A stretch of 64,000 bases of DNA. Origin: Rhodopseudomonas palustris. GTDB lineage: Bacteria > Pseudomonadota > Alphaproteobacteria > Rhizobiales > Xanthobacteraceae. The notes under the pieces were generated by a model. That model ran no database searches, was not told the origin of the DNA, and saw nothing but the letters and a program-made list of their open reading frames with translations. The stretch's first letter is position 1. Each line of letters starts with the position of its first letter. The position numbers were made by a program, and so were the translations under genes. The DNA is taken from positions 347,890 to 411,889 of the forward strand of contig NZ_QKQS01000013.1 of NCBI RefSeq assembly GCF_003226555.1. The letters are read 5' to 3'. Shown piece after piece: positions 55,799-64,000 of the stretch.

Positions 55799-56905
55799 CT
55801 AGTTTGGCGCGAGTGCTGACGCAGCCTCGAAGGTCAGCGTGAACCAAGTGCCCTGCCCCCGAATGGTCTTCACCTCGAAGCAGACATTGCTCGCATTCTC
55901 TTTGAGGGTCTGCAGGATCAGCGCACCGAGCTTGCGCGGAGACGGCCACTGCTGCCCTTCCGCCAAACCCACGCCATCGTCCGACACAACCACCGAGACG
56001 CGCCCTGCCTCGGCACTGCAGACCACCTTGATCCGTCCGGCGCTCCGACCGACGAAAGCGTATTTCAGCGCGTTGGTCAGCATCTCGTTGACCAGAAGTC
56101 CGGCCGGCATCGCGACGTTGACGGATAGCGGACAATAGCAGGCGCTGACCTCGCAATTGACACCGCTCGCCGCGTTGGCGTGGATTACCGCATCGGCAAT
56201 ATCCGACAGATACTGCCCGAGATCGATCTGCCCGCCATCGACACTCGTATTGTCGTCCGACAGCACCCGATAGAGCACGGTCAGCGCATCGATCCGGCTG
56301 GCGAGCCGCGCCAGCGCCACGGTCTCACCTTCCGCGGCGGAGCGCGCTTCGAGACGAACCAGCGCCGTGATCAGCTGCAGATTGTTCTTCACCCGGTGCT
56401 GCAGCTCGCGCATCAGGGTGTCGCGCTCGCGAATCTGGCTTTCGAACCGCTCGATCTGCGCCCGCTCCCGGCCGCCGACATCGACCAGCGCCGCGATCCG
56501 ATAATTCTCGATGCCGTCGTCACTCTCAATGGCAGCCACATAGGCTTGAACGATCAGCAACCGATCGGAAAGCGCGGCTTGGCGGAAGACGCCAACGAAC
56601 TCCTCGCCGTCGCGGATCGCTGCGCCGAGTGTGCGGCCGGCATCGTCCTGGTCGGCGAAACCGTCGAGGCACGACCATCCATGGCCGTAGACCTCGGCTT
56701 TCGACAGCAACGTCAGGGCCTCGAAGGCTTGATTGATATAGACGACCCGCTGGTCTTCGCCAAAGCCCTGCGACACCGCGATCGCGACCGGAACGTTGTC
56801 GAGCAGGTGCTTGTAGCGGTCGCTTTCGATCGCCGCGACGAGCCTCGGCGATCCAAGGATCTGATCGACACCTTGCGGTGGAACTTGACCGTCGTCAGCG
56901 CTCAT
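55799..56905 (-). CDS. PAS-containing HisKA_2 sensor histidine kinase
   Basis: A 368-residue cytosolic kinase with no membrane helix. A PAS domain covers about residues 30-160 (DRYKHLLDNVPVAIAVSQGF, VVYINQAFEAL). Then comes a HisKA_2 dimerisation box with the phospho-acceptor histidine in MRELQHRVKNNLQLITALVR, and an ATPase domain with LLVNEMLTNALKYAF and VVVSDDGVGL. This class often acts in light, general stress or chemotaxis-like signalling. No response regulator is adjacent, so the partner is elsewhere. It is convergent with the GlxA regulator. Confidence 0.9.
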   Translation of the reverse strand: MSADDGQVPPQGVDQILGSPRLVAAIESDRYKHLLDNVPVAIAVSQGFGEDQRVVYINQAFEALTLLSKAEVYGHGWSCLDGFADQDDAGRTLGAAIRDGEEFVGVFRQAALSDRLLIVQAYVAAIESDDGIENYRIAALVDVGGRERAQIERFESQIRERDTLMRELQHRVKNNLQLITALVRLEARSAAEGETVALARLASRIDALTVLYRVLSDDNTSVDGGQIDLGQYLSDIADAVIHANAASGVNCEVSACYCPLSVNVAMPAGLLVNEMLTNALKYAFVGRSAGRIKVVCSAEAGRVSVVVSDDGVGLAEGQQWPSPRKLGALILQTLKENASNVCFEVKTIRGQGTWFTLTFEAASALAPN

Positions 56906-56982
56906 TTAACACCCCTGCCCCGGAAGAGAATGGCCAACGGGCCAGACAAACGCAATCCGGAACCCGCCCAGAGGCGGCGCGC

Positions 56983-58461
56983 TTACGCCCACCATTTCGC
57001 CGGCGTGAACCGCCCGGCCGACTGCTCGATCACCTCGCCGAGCGAGAACAAGATCTCCTCGTCGAACGGGCGACCGATCAATTGCAGACCGAGCGGCAGC
57101 CCCTGCGAGTCGCTTCCGGCGGGAACGGCGATGCCCGGCAGACCGGCCATGTTTACCGTCACCGTGAAGATGTCGTTCAGATACATCTCGACCGGATCGG
57201 CGCCGCCCTTCTCGCCGATTCCGAACGCGGCCGACGGCGTCGCCGGGGTCAGGATCGCGGAGACGCCCTGATCGAAGCAATGCTCGAAGTCACGCTTGAT
57301 CAGCGTGCGGACCTTCTGGGCGCGCAGATAGTAAGCATCGTAATAGCCGGCCGACAGCACATAGGTGCCGATCATGATGCGCCGCTTGACCTCGGCGCCG
57401 AAGCCGGCGGCGCGGGTGTTCTCGTACATCTCGTTGATGTTGCGGCCGTTGACACGCATGCCGTAGCGGACGCCGTCGTAACGCGCGAGGTTCGACGAGG
57501 CCTCCGCCGGCGCCACGATATAATAGGCCGGCAGCGCGTATTTGGTGTGCGGCAGCGACACTTCGACCAGTTCGGCGCCCGCGGCCTTCAGCCAATCGGC
57601 GCCCTGGCTCCACAGCTTCTCGATCTCGGCCGGCATGCCGTCGAGCCGGTACTCCTTCGGAATGCCGATCTTCATGCCCTTTACCGAGCCGCCGACCGCG
57701 GCCTCGTAGTTGGGCACGGGACGATCGACCGAGGTGGTATCCTTCGGATCATGGCCAGCCATCGAGCGCAGCAGGATCGCGCTGTCGCGCACCGTGCGGG
57801 CGATCGGGCCGGCCTGATCGAGCGACGACGCGAATGCGACGATGCCCCAGCGCGAGCAGCGGCCGTAAGTCGGCTTGATGCCGACCGTGCCGGTGAAGGC
57901 CGCGGGCTGGCGGATCGAGCCGCCGGTGTCGGTCGCAGTGGCGCCGAGGCAAAGGCCGGCCGCGACCGCAGCGGCCGAGCCGCCGGACGATCCGCCCGGC
58001 ACGAGCTTGGCGTCGGAGCCCGCACGCCGCCAGGGATTGATCACCGGGCCGAAGCACGAGGTCTCGTTCGACGAGCCCATCGCGAATTCGTCGTTGTTGA
58101 GCTTGCCGAGCAGCACCGCGCCATCGCGCCACAGTTGCGTCGTCACCGTCGACTCGTAGGTCGGCTTGAAATCGCCGAGAATCTTGGAGCACGCGGTGGT
58201 GCGTTCGTCCTTGGTCGCGAACAAGTCCTTAATGCCGAGCGGCAGCCCGGCCAGCGGGCCCCCCTCGCCCTTGGCGATCTGCGCGTCCGCCGCCTGTGCC
58301 ATCTGCCGCGCCTGATCCGGCGTCTCCAGCACATAGGCGTTGAGCACGCGCGCGGCTTCGATCGCGGCGAGGTGCGCATCGGTCAGTTCGACCGCGGTGA
58401 AGGACTTGTTTGCGAGGCCATCGCGAGCCTCGGCCAGCGTCAGCGAAGTCAGGTCGGTCAT
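56983..58461 (-). CDS. gatA: Aspartyl/glutamyl-tRNA amidotransferase subunit A
   Basis: Amidase-signature subunit that releases ammonia from glutamine for tRNA amidation. The 492-residue protein shows [19 protein letters not shown] with the catalytic lysine and [15 protein letters not shown] with the cis-serine. The nucleophile serine block follows at [20 protein letters not shown], and the C-terminal region resembles other GatA proteins. The start at 58461 matches the family start [16 protein letters not shown]. It lies about 900 bases from gatC, which normally precedes it directly. Confidence 0.96.
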   Translation of the reverse strand: MTDLTSLTLAEARDGLANKSFTAVELTDAHLAAIEAARVLNAYVLETPDQARQMAQAADAQIAKGEGGPLAGLPLGIKDLFATKDERTTACSKILGDFKPTYESTVTTQLWRDGAVLLGKLNNDEFAMGSSNETSCFGPVINPWRRAGSDAKLVPGGSSGGSAAAVAAGLCLGATATDTGGSIRQPAAFTGTVGIKPTYGRCSRWGIVAFASSLDQAGPIARTVRDSAILLRSMAGHDPKDTTSVDRPVPNYEAAVGGSVKGMKIGIPKEYRLDGMPAEIEKLWSQGADWLKAAGAELVEVSLPHTKYALPAYYIVAPAEASSNLARYDGVRYGMRVNGRNINEMYENTRAAGFGAEVKRRIMIGTYVLSAGYYDAYYLRAQKVRTLIKRDFEHCFDQGVSAILTPATPSAAFGIGEKGGADPVEMYLNDIFTVTVNMAGLPGIAVPAGSDSQGLPLGLQLIGRPFDEEILFSLGEVIEQSAGRFTPAKWWA

Positions 58462-58639
58462 GGTTCAGGGCACGCCAGAATAAAGCCGGCGACAGGCCGG
58501 TCACGGGCGCCGCGATCGTGCGGCTTGTTGCAGCGCTGGCTAGCACAGCGCCTCCGGGAAATGAAGCGATTGCGCCGCTCTGCCCGCCACAGCTACAGTC
58601 GGGCCATTGACGGCAAGATTATTGTAGTTACATAATTCA

Positions 58640-58921
58640 ATGGCAATCACGTTTGATCCGGCGAAACGGGACGTCACCCTGCGGGAGCGTGGGATCGATT
58701 TCGCCACTGACGCGGCGAAGGTGTTTGCCGGAGACTCGGCCACTTTTGACAGCGAGCAGAAGGGACACGGCGAGCTCAGGCAGATCACCGCCGGATGGCT
58801 GAACGGCAGGCCTGTCATGATCGTATGGACTGCTCGCGGAGAAGACCGCCACATCATCTCAATGAGGTACTGCCATGCCGGAGAAGCGAAAAAGCTCCGA
58901 GAGCGCTTCAAGCAGACGTAA
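58640..58921 (+). CDS. brnT: BrnT-type toxin
   Basis: A 93-residue ribonuclease toxin of the BrnT family. The N-terminus FDPAKRDVTLRERGIDFATD is typical. GRPVMIVWTARGEDRHIISM holds the conserved Arg/His-rich catalytic region, and RYCHAGEAKKLRERF the C-terminal conserved Arg. It precedes brnA with a 47-base overlap, the standard order toxin first, antitoxin second for this family. Transcription is opposite to the flanking gat genes. Confidence 0.92.
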   Translation: MAITFDPAKRDVTLRERGIDFATDAAKVFAGDSATFDSEQKGHGELRQITAGWLNGRPVMIVWTARGEDRHIISMRYCHAGEAKKLRERFKQT

Positions 58922-59162
58922 GCCATGGGTCGATCCCGACGACGCCCCGGAGCTGACCGATGAAATGCTCGATCGTGCGGAGTACCGGATCGATGGCAAG
59001 ATCGTCCGTCGGGGTCGACCGCCGCTGGGCACTCAACCGAAAAGCTCCGTCACCCTCCGTTTGGATGCCGATGTCCTGGATGCCTATCGGGCTCTCGGCC
59101 GCGGCTGGCAGTCGCAGATCAATGCCGACCTTCGCCGGGTGCGGAAGCTCAAGAAGGCCTGA
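58875..59162 (+). CDS. brnA: BrnA-type antitoxin
   Basis: A 95-residue antitoxin with a BrnA ribbon-helix-helix C-terminus: the domain begins PKSSVTLRLDADVLDAYRAL and continues GRGWQSQINADLRRV. A flexible, charged N-terminus includes PWVDPDDAPELTDEM. BrnA normally binds BrnT and represses the operon promoter. The start overlaps brnT by 47 bases. It ends two bases short of the stop codon of the convergent small gene downstream. Confidence 0.92.
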   Translation: MPEKRKSSESASSRRKPWVDPDDAPELTDEMLDRAEYRIDGKIVRRGRPPLGTQPKSSVTLRLDADVLDAYRALGRGWQSQINADLRRVRKLKKA

Positions 59163-59164
59163 GC

Positions 59165-59371
59165 CTATTTATTGACCGGGCTGCAGAAGAACGGCGACAG
59201 CGTCTTGTCGTTCTCGGGCGCATTGCGTCGGGCCTTATCGGCGGCCTGCAACTGGTCGAGCACCGCCTCCATCGCCTTGTCGGCGTCGACGACCTTGCCC
59301 TGCCGCCCCATCGCGTCGAGGTAGTCCATATAGGCCTGATAGGCACTCTCGTCGTCGCACAGCAGGCACAT
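59165..59371 (-). CDS. Small hypothetical cysteine-containing protein
   Basis: A 68-residue protein beginning MCLLCDDESAYQAYMDYLDA and ending LSPFFCSPVNK. Two closely spaced N-terminal cysteines and one C-terminal cysteine could bind a metal, though this is a guess. No named family comes to mind. It lies just after gatC on the same strand (12 bases) and appears to belong to its transcript, upstream of the convergent brnTA. Confidence 0.7.
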   Translation of the reverse strand: MCLLCDDESAYQAYMDYLDAMGRQGKVVDADKAMEAVLDQLQAADKARRNAPENDKTLSPFFCSPVNK

Positions 59372-59382
59372 TGGCGCGTCCT

Positions 59383-59757
<375 letters not shown>

Positions 59758-60834
59758 TCAGCCCGCGAGCTGGCTGAGGCGCGCCACAGCCGCACCGGCC
59801 AACGCGCGGGTGAGCTCCGCCGCCGGCATGTCGCGGCCGAGCCGCACCGCCTGCCCGGCCCACAGATTGGTGAAGTCGGTCGCTCCATACTGTTCAGCCG
59901 CCGCCTTCAGCGGCCCCAGGGCCGAGGCCGCGTGTGGGAACACCGGCGCGTCCGGCGACACCGGTCCGATCTCGCGCATCAGACGATTGGAGACGCCGCG
60001 AGCCGGCCGCCCGGTCATCACATTGGTGATCACGGTCGCTTCATCGGTGCCCTGCGCGAGCTGGGCCCGCACCAGCGCGCTGGTCCGGGATTCCGGGCAG
60101 CGCAGATACGCGGTGCCGATCTGCACGCCGGCCGCGCCGAGCGCGAACGCCGCCGCGATGCCGCGGCCATCGGCGATGCCGCCGGCCGCGATCACCGGCA
60201 CATGCACGGCATCGACCACCTGCGGCAGCAACGCGAACAACCCCGGCTGCCGCGCCATATCCTCGGTCAGGAACATGCCGCGATGGCCGCCGGCCTCGGC
60301 ACCCTGCACGATCACCGCGTCGACGCCGTGTTCCTCGAGCCAGATCGCCTCGCGGACGATCGTCGCCGACGCGATCACCTTGGCACCGGTCGCCTTGACG
60401 CGATCGAGCAGCGCAGTTTCAGGCAGGCCGAAATGGAAGCTGACGACCTCCGGCTTCAGCTCCTCGACCAGCGCGCACATCGCCGGATCGAACGGCGCCC
60501 GGCTCGCAGCGGGCGCCGGCATCGCCGGATCGAGCCCGAGCTCGGTGAAATAAGGCGTCAACCGCTTGCGCCAGACCTGTTCGCGCGCCGCGTCCGGCGT
60601 CACCGCCTGATGACAGAAGAAGTTCAGATTGATCGGAGCAGCGATCTGTTGCCGAAAGATCCCGACCTGCTCGCGGGTTTTGTCCGGCGTCAGCATCGCG
60701 CACGGCAGCGAGGCCAGCGCTCCACCGCGCGCCGCGGCGACGGCGAGTTCCGCATCCATCGCGCCCGCCATCGGGGCGAGCAGAATCGGACATTCGATAG
60801 CAAACAGGTCGAGGAGACGGCGATCCGGCCACAT
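59758..60834 (-). CDS. Nitronate monooxygenase family flavoenzyme
   Basis: A 358-residue FMN TIM-barrel protein of the 2-nitropropane dioxygenase/nitronate monooxygenase family. CPILLAPMAGAMDAELAVAA is the N-terminal flavin-binding region, and FHFGLPETALLDRVKATGAK, VDAVIVQGAEAGGHRGMF (catalytic His) and PVIAAGGIADGRGIAAAFAL the later blocks. It may oxidise nitronates or play a detoxifying role; related enzymes include enoyl reductases, so the substrate is open. The ATG at 60834 gives MWPDRRLLDLFAIECPILL, close to the family start. Confidence 0.88.
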   Translation of the reverse strand: MWPDRRLLDLFAIECPILLAPMAGAMDAELAVAAARGGALASLPCAMLTPDKTREQVGIFRQQIAAPINLNFFCHQAVTPDAAREQVWRKRLTPYFTELGLDPAMPAPAASRAPFDPAMCALVEELKPEVVSFHFGLPETALLDRVKATGAKVIASATIVREAIWLEEHGVDAVIVQGAEAGGHRGMFLTEDMARQPGLFALLPQVVDAVHVPVIAAGGIADGRGIAAAFALGAAGVQIGTAYLRCPESRTSALVRAQLAQGTDEATVITNVMTGRPARGVSNRLMREIGPVSPDAPVFPHAASALGPLKAAAEQYGATDFTNLWAGQAVRLGRDMPAAELTRALAGAAVARLSQLAG

Positions 60835-61003
60835 GGTCAGGCTCTCGCGATGAAAGGAAAAGGCAGCGCAGCGTCGTTGCCGGCCAGCGTCCGTTCTACA
60901 CCTCGCCACCGGTATCTTCCATGGCGGTTCTACGGCGTCGTTATCGGAGCAGAAGCACCAAAGGACGTTTTCGCAACCCCTGTGCGCATGCTATGCGGAC
61001 GCC

Positions 61004-61486
61004 ATGCCTGCCCTCATCCTTCCTCTGATCGAAGCCGCCGCGTACTGGCCGGCGCGCGGTGGCCTGCTCGGCCTCGACCTCGGCACCAAGACGATCGGCG
61101 TCGCGGCGTCCGATCCCGACCGCAAGCTCGCCACCGGCGTCGAGACCATCGCCCGCAAGGCGTTCACTGCCGATGCGGCGCGGCTGCTGGCATTGGCGGC
61201 CGAGCGTAGCGCCTGCGGCTTCGTGCTCGGCCTGCCGCTCAACATGGACGGCAGCGAAGGCCCGCGCGTGCAGTCGACCCGCGCCTTCGCCCGCAATCTT
61301 TCCCGGCTCACCGAACTGCCGATCGGGCTATGGGACGAGCGGCTGTCGACCGCCGCCGTCGAGCGCGAGCTGATCGCCAACGACGTCAGCCGGGCGAAAC
61401 GGGCCAAGGTCATTGACGAGCACGCCGCGATCTTCATCCTGCAGGGCGCGCTCGACCGGCTCGCGGCGCTGCGCCGAGCCGAGTGA
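61004..61486 (+). CDS. ruvX: YqgF/RuvX-type Holliday junction resolvase homologue
   Basis: A 160-residue RNase-H-like protein. [20 protein letters not shown] is the first acidic catalytic motif, [15 protein letters not shown] the second, and [20 protein letters not shown] the last, with the usual catalytic Asp/Glu residues. Members process rRNA ends or Holliday junctions. It is followed by a YchJ-like gene after 21 bases, likely one transcript. Confidence 0.92.
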   Translation: MPALILPLIEAAAYWPARGGLLGLDLGTKTIGVAASDPDRKLATGVETIARKAFTADAARLLALAAERSACGFVLGLPLNMDGSEGPRVQSTRAFARNLSRLTELPIGLWDERLSTAAVERELIANDVSRAKRAKVIDEHAAIFILQGALDRLAALRRAE

Positions 61487-61507
61487 GCCGGCAACAGGAT
61501 CGATGCG

Positions 61508-61894
61508 ATGAATTGCGTGTGCGGCTCGGGAAAGACTTACGACGAGTGCTGCGGTCCCCTGCTCGCCCGCGCGCGGCCTGCAGCTTCGCCCGAAGCGCTG
61601 ATGCGATCGCGCTACGCGGCCTACGCGCTGAAGGACTTCGACTACATCGTCGAGACCACCGACCCGGAGCGGCGCGACCTGTTCGATCACGACGTCAACC
61701 GCGCCTGGATGGAGGAGTCGGACTTCCTCGAACTACGCGTGCTCGGCAGTAGCGAGAAAGGCAACCGCGGCACCGTCGAATTCATCGCCCGCTTTCGCCG
61801 CAGCGGCGGCCCCGAACAGAGCCATCATGAACGCTCGCAATTCCGCAAGGTACGGGGCCGCTGGTACTTCTCGGAAGGCGAAGCGGTCGACTGA
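61508..61894 (+). CDS. YchJ family SEC-C protein
   Basis: A 128-residue protein. A Cys-rich N-terminal SEC-C zinc motif (MNCVCGSGKTYDECCGPLLA) is followed by the YchJ-type NTF2-like domain (SPEALMRSRYAAYALKDFDY, GTVEFIARFRRSGGPEQSHH, ERSQFRKVRGRWYFSEGEAV). The function is unknown. It ends 18 bases before a palindromic repeat. Confidence 0.88.
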   Translation: MNCVCGSGKTYDECCGPLLARARPAASPEALMRSRYAAYALKDFDYIVETTDPERRDLFDHDVNRAWMEESDFLELRVLGSSEKGNRGTVEFIARFRRSGGPEQSHHERSQFRKVRGRWYFSEGEAVD

Positions 61895-61911
61895 ATAAAC
61901 GCCCCATCCCC

Positions 61912-61994
61912 GTCATTGCGAGCCGAAGGCGAAGCAATCCAGGAGGCCGAGCACTTTTCATGGATTGCTTCGTCGCTGCGCTCCTCGCAATGAC
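61912..61994. repeat. Dispersed palindromic repeat, copy 2
   Basis: Inverted arms (61912-61941 and 61961-61994) begin and end with GTCATTGCGAG and AAGCAATCCA, as in the copy at 28446-28517. The middles of the two arms differ by small insertions, so the element is older or has decayed. It sits between convergent ychJ-type and aidB-type genes, the same kind of site as copy 1. Confidence 0.82.
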
Positions 61995-62027
61995 GGAGTT
62001 AGCGGTGCCGTATGAGCACCAGCCGCC

Positions 62028-63677
62028 TCACATCTCCGGCAGCACGCGCCCCAACAGTCCCTTGGCAATCTCGCTCGGAATATCGGCGGCGCCGTAGAGG
62101 CTCGCCGGCTCCGGCGTCAGGCGGGTCCGCGCGAACAGCTCGGCGTGCGGCGGATGGATTTCATTGAGCGCGGCAGCCGCAGCGAGCTTGGCCAGCATCT
62201 CGACCGCGAGCCGCGCGGTGCGCTCGTTGTCGACCTGCAGCAACGCGCGGGCGATCAGGCCGGCGGCGCTCGGGCCGCCGGTGAGCGCCGACGTATCCTG
62301 AATCAGCGCCTGCAGCACCTCGGTGCCGGCGTCGCTCTCGCGCGACATCGCCCGCAGCACATCGAGGCACATCACGTTGCCGGAGCCCTCCCAGATCGCG
62401 TTGACCGGCGCCTCGCGATAGTGCCGCGCTAGGATGCCGTCCTCGACATAGCCGTTGCCGCCGAGGCATTCCATTGCCTCGTACACGAAGGGAGGCGCCG
62501 ATTTACAGATCCAGTATTTCACGGCCGGCGTCAGCAGCCGCATGTAGGCCGCTTCAAAGGAATCGCGCGGAGCCTCGTCGAAAGCGCGGCACAACCGCAT
62601 CACCAGCGCCACCGAAGCCTCGACCTGCAGCGCCATGTCGGCGAGCACCGAAATCATCAGCGAATGGTCGGCGAGACTCTTCTGAAACACGGTGCGATGC
62701 CGGGCGTGGTGCAGCGCGTGCGCCAGCGATGACCGCATCAGGCCAGCCGAGGCGATCGCGCAATCCTGACGGGTCAATTGCACCATCTGAATGATCGTGC
62801 GGATACCACGACCGGGCTCGCCGACCGGCAGCGCGTAGGCACCGGTGAACTCGACCTCCGACGATGCGTTGGAACGGTTGCCGAGCTTGTCCTTCAGCCG
62901 CTGGAAGCGGATCTCGTTGACCGAACCGTCGGGCGCAAAGCGCGGCATGAAGAAACAGCTCAACCCCTCGTCAGCCTGGGCCAGCACCAGGAAGGCGTCG
63001 CACATCGGCGCCGACATGAACCATTTGTGGCCGACGATGCGGTACGCGTCGCCGTCCCGGAACGCGCGCGTCGCGTTGGTGCGCACATCGGTGCCGCCCT
63101 GCTTCTCGGTCATGCCCATACCGATGCTCATGCCGCGCTTGGCGGTCCATGGCGCAAAGCCCGGATCGTATTGCCGGGTGCCGAGCACCGGCATCACCTG
63201 CGCCAGCAGCTCCGGCTGCGCGCCGAGCGCTGCGACCGAAGCGCGGGTCATCGTCACCGGGCAGAGATGGCCGGTCTCGACCTGAGCGGCCATGTAGAAC
63301 TTCGCCGCGCGGACCACTTCCGAGGCGTTGCCGGCGGGCTTGCCGTTCGCGTCCCAGGTCGAGTTGTGCAGGCCGGCCTTGAAGCTTTCGCCCATCAGCT
63401 CGTGATAGGACGGATGGAATTCGACCTGATCGCGGCGAACGCCCTTGGCGTCGAAGGTCTTCAGCTTCGGGGTGTATTCGTTGGCAAGGCGGCCGCGCTC
63501 GACCATCTCGGTGGTGCCCCACGCCTTGCCGAAGGCTTCGAGCTCGACATGGGCGTTGGCGCCCTGGTTGAAGGTGACCGCCTCGAGCAGCGGCCGGTCA
63601 GCACCGAACAGGTTAATGTCCGGAAGCGGCGGCGACTGGTTGAACACCTCGTGGGTGGCGAAGGAAGGCTGCGTCAT
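62028..63677 (-). CDS. AidB-like acyl-CoA dehydrogenase family protein
   Basis: A 549-residue flavoprotein. The N-terminal region HEVFNQSPPLPDINLFGADR, ERGRLANEYTPKL and VEFHPSYHELMGESFKAGLH follows the AidB pattern closely. The acyl-CoA dehydrogenase core shows GHLCPVTMTRASVAALG, GMSIGMGMTEKQGGTDVRTN and HKWFMSAPMCDAFLVLAQAD, and the catalytic glutamate region YEAMECLGGNGYVED is present. AidB in E. coli belongs to the adaptive response to alkylation; isovaleryl-CoA dehydrogenase activity is weak there. The ATG at 63677 fits the family better than one 11 codons earlier. No ada or alkB gene is near. Confidence 0.9.
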   Translation of the reverse strand: MTQPSFATHEVFNQSPPLPDINLFGADRPLLEAVTFNQGANAHVELEAFGKAWGTTEMVERGRLANEYTPKLKTFDAKGVRRDQVEFHPSYHELMGESFKAGLHNSTWDANGKPAGNASEVVRAAKFYMAAQVETGHLCPVTMTRASVAALGAQPELLAQVMPVLGTRQYDPGFAPWTAKRGMSIGMGMTEKQGGTDVRTNATRAFRDGDAYRIVGHKWFMSAPMCDAFLVLAQADEGLSCFFMPRFAPDGSVNEIRFQRLKDKLGNRSNASSEVEFTGAYALPVGEPGRGIRTIIQMVQLTRQDCAIASAGLMRSSLAHALHHARHRTVFQKSLADHSLMISVLADMALQVEASVALVMRLCRAFDEAPRDSFEAAYMRLLTPAVKYWICKSAPPFVYEAMECLGGNGYVEDGILARHYREAPVNAIWEGSGNVMCLDVLRAMSRESDAGTEVLQALIQDTSALTGGPSAAGLIARALLQVDNERTARLAVEMLAKLAAAAALNEIHPPHAELFARTRLTPEPASLYGAADIPSEIAKGLLGRVLPEM

Positions 63678-63755
63678 GTCGGTCCTGGAGCGATGCGGAT
63701 TCGCGCGCATGTTACGCAGAAAACCGCCCCGAGGACACGCCGGATCGCCGCGCCC

Positions 63756-64000
63756 TCACTTCATCCGTTCGCGCGCCGCCTTGAAGCCGGTGACGAACCG
63801 CGCCAGCGTGTGCGAGGTGGCGCCGCGCGGCAGCATCACTTCGATCAACGAAAATACCCCGCGCCGCTCGACCGCGCACTGCAGCGCGGCGGCGAGTTCG
63901 GCCCGTGTCGTCACCCGCGTCCCGACCCCGCCGATCGATTTGGCGATATCGGCGAAATGCCAGTCGTCGAGATCGTTGAACTTCGACTCCGGCTGGAACA
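63756..64000 (-). CDS. Partial thiamine-pyrophosphate-dependent decarboxylase-like gene (3' end)
   Basis: The last 245 bases hold the C-terminal 81 residues of a gene running off the window: FQPESKFNDLDDWHFADIAK, SIGGVGTRVTTRAELAAALQ, RRGVFSLIEVMLPRGATSHT and ARFVTGFKAARERMK. The pattern FNDLxxW, then GTRVxTxxEL and FSLIEVMLP, matches the C-terminal end of pyruvate/indolepyruvate/phenylpyruvate decarboxylases. The active site and cofactor motif lie outside the window, so the substrate is unknown. It is transcribed toward the AidB-like gene. Confidence 0.8.
   Translation of the reverse strand, partial: FQPESKFNDLDDWHFADIAKSIGGVGTRVTTRAELAAALQCAVERRGVFSLIEVMLPRGATSHTLARFVTGFKAARERMK

Overview
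The window is GC-rich alphaproteobacterial chromosome. Gene content, gene order and protein sequences fit the Bradyrhizobium/Rhodopseudomonas group, and Rhodopseudomonas palustris or a close relative is the best guess. This rests on recognising families and syntenies by eye, without database comparison. Most of the window is dense core housekeeping sequence, with two or three small accessory patches.

Left part (1-12.5 kb): holC and pepA are on the minus strand, divergent from an outer-membrane biogenesis operon, lptF-lptG-lptD-surA-like-pdxA-rsmA. A zinc alcohol dehydrogenase and a membrane-anchored hypothetical protein follow. 12.5-19.3 kb: a minus-strand fatty-acid and envelope block, fabD-fabG-acpP-fabF-mltG-yicC-gmk. 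19.9-22.4 kb: a divergent ribosomal operon, rpsF-rpsR-DUF2232-rplI, with a leader hairpin that covers the rpsF ribosome binding site and clear hairpin terminators. 22.5-35.5 kb: a cytochrome-c-like protein with a low-complexity tail, cfa, dnaB, alr, a NifX-like protein, radA, cvpA, purF, an SDR and an orphan branched-chain amino acid type binding protein.

Accessory patch 35.5-42.9 kb: a GNAT acetyltransferase, a DUF6916-like small protein, a phage-tail-collar (microcystin-dependent-type) protein, a long AT-richer non-coding stretch, and a 1657-residue autotransporter with twelve IPT/TIG domains. Nine of those domains sit in an exact 249-bp tandem array. This is the least ordinary region and the best candidate for something undescribed.

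42.9-50.5 kb: an MFS drug exporter overlapping der, a short BamB-like lipoprotein with no propeller, a YfgM-like TPR protein, panB, an NnrU-family protein, a TctC/Bug binding protein, a Cache-domain protein and a Sel1-type protein. 51.1 kb: a 45-residue lysine/alanine-rich histone-H1-like protein. 51.8-59.7 kb: gatB, gatA and gatC are all minus-strand but scattered. Between gatB and gatA lie a PIN toxin with a putative antitoxin, a cysteine hydrolase with a divergent GlxA-type regulator, and a HisKA_2 sensor kinase. Between gatA and gatC lie a BrnT/BrnA toxin-antitoxin pair and a small conserved-looking protein. 59.7-64 kb: a nitronate monooxygenase, ruvX, a YchJ-type SEC-C protein, a dispersed palindromic repeat (second copy at 28.4 kb), an AidB-like acyl-CoA dehydrogenase, and the C-terminal end of a thiamine-pyrophosphate-dependent decarboxylase-like gene cut by the window edge.
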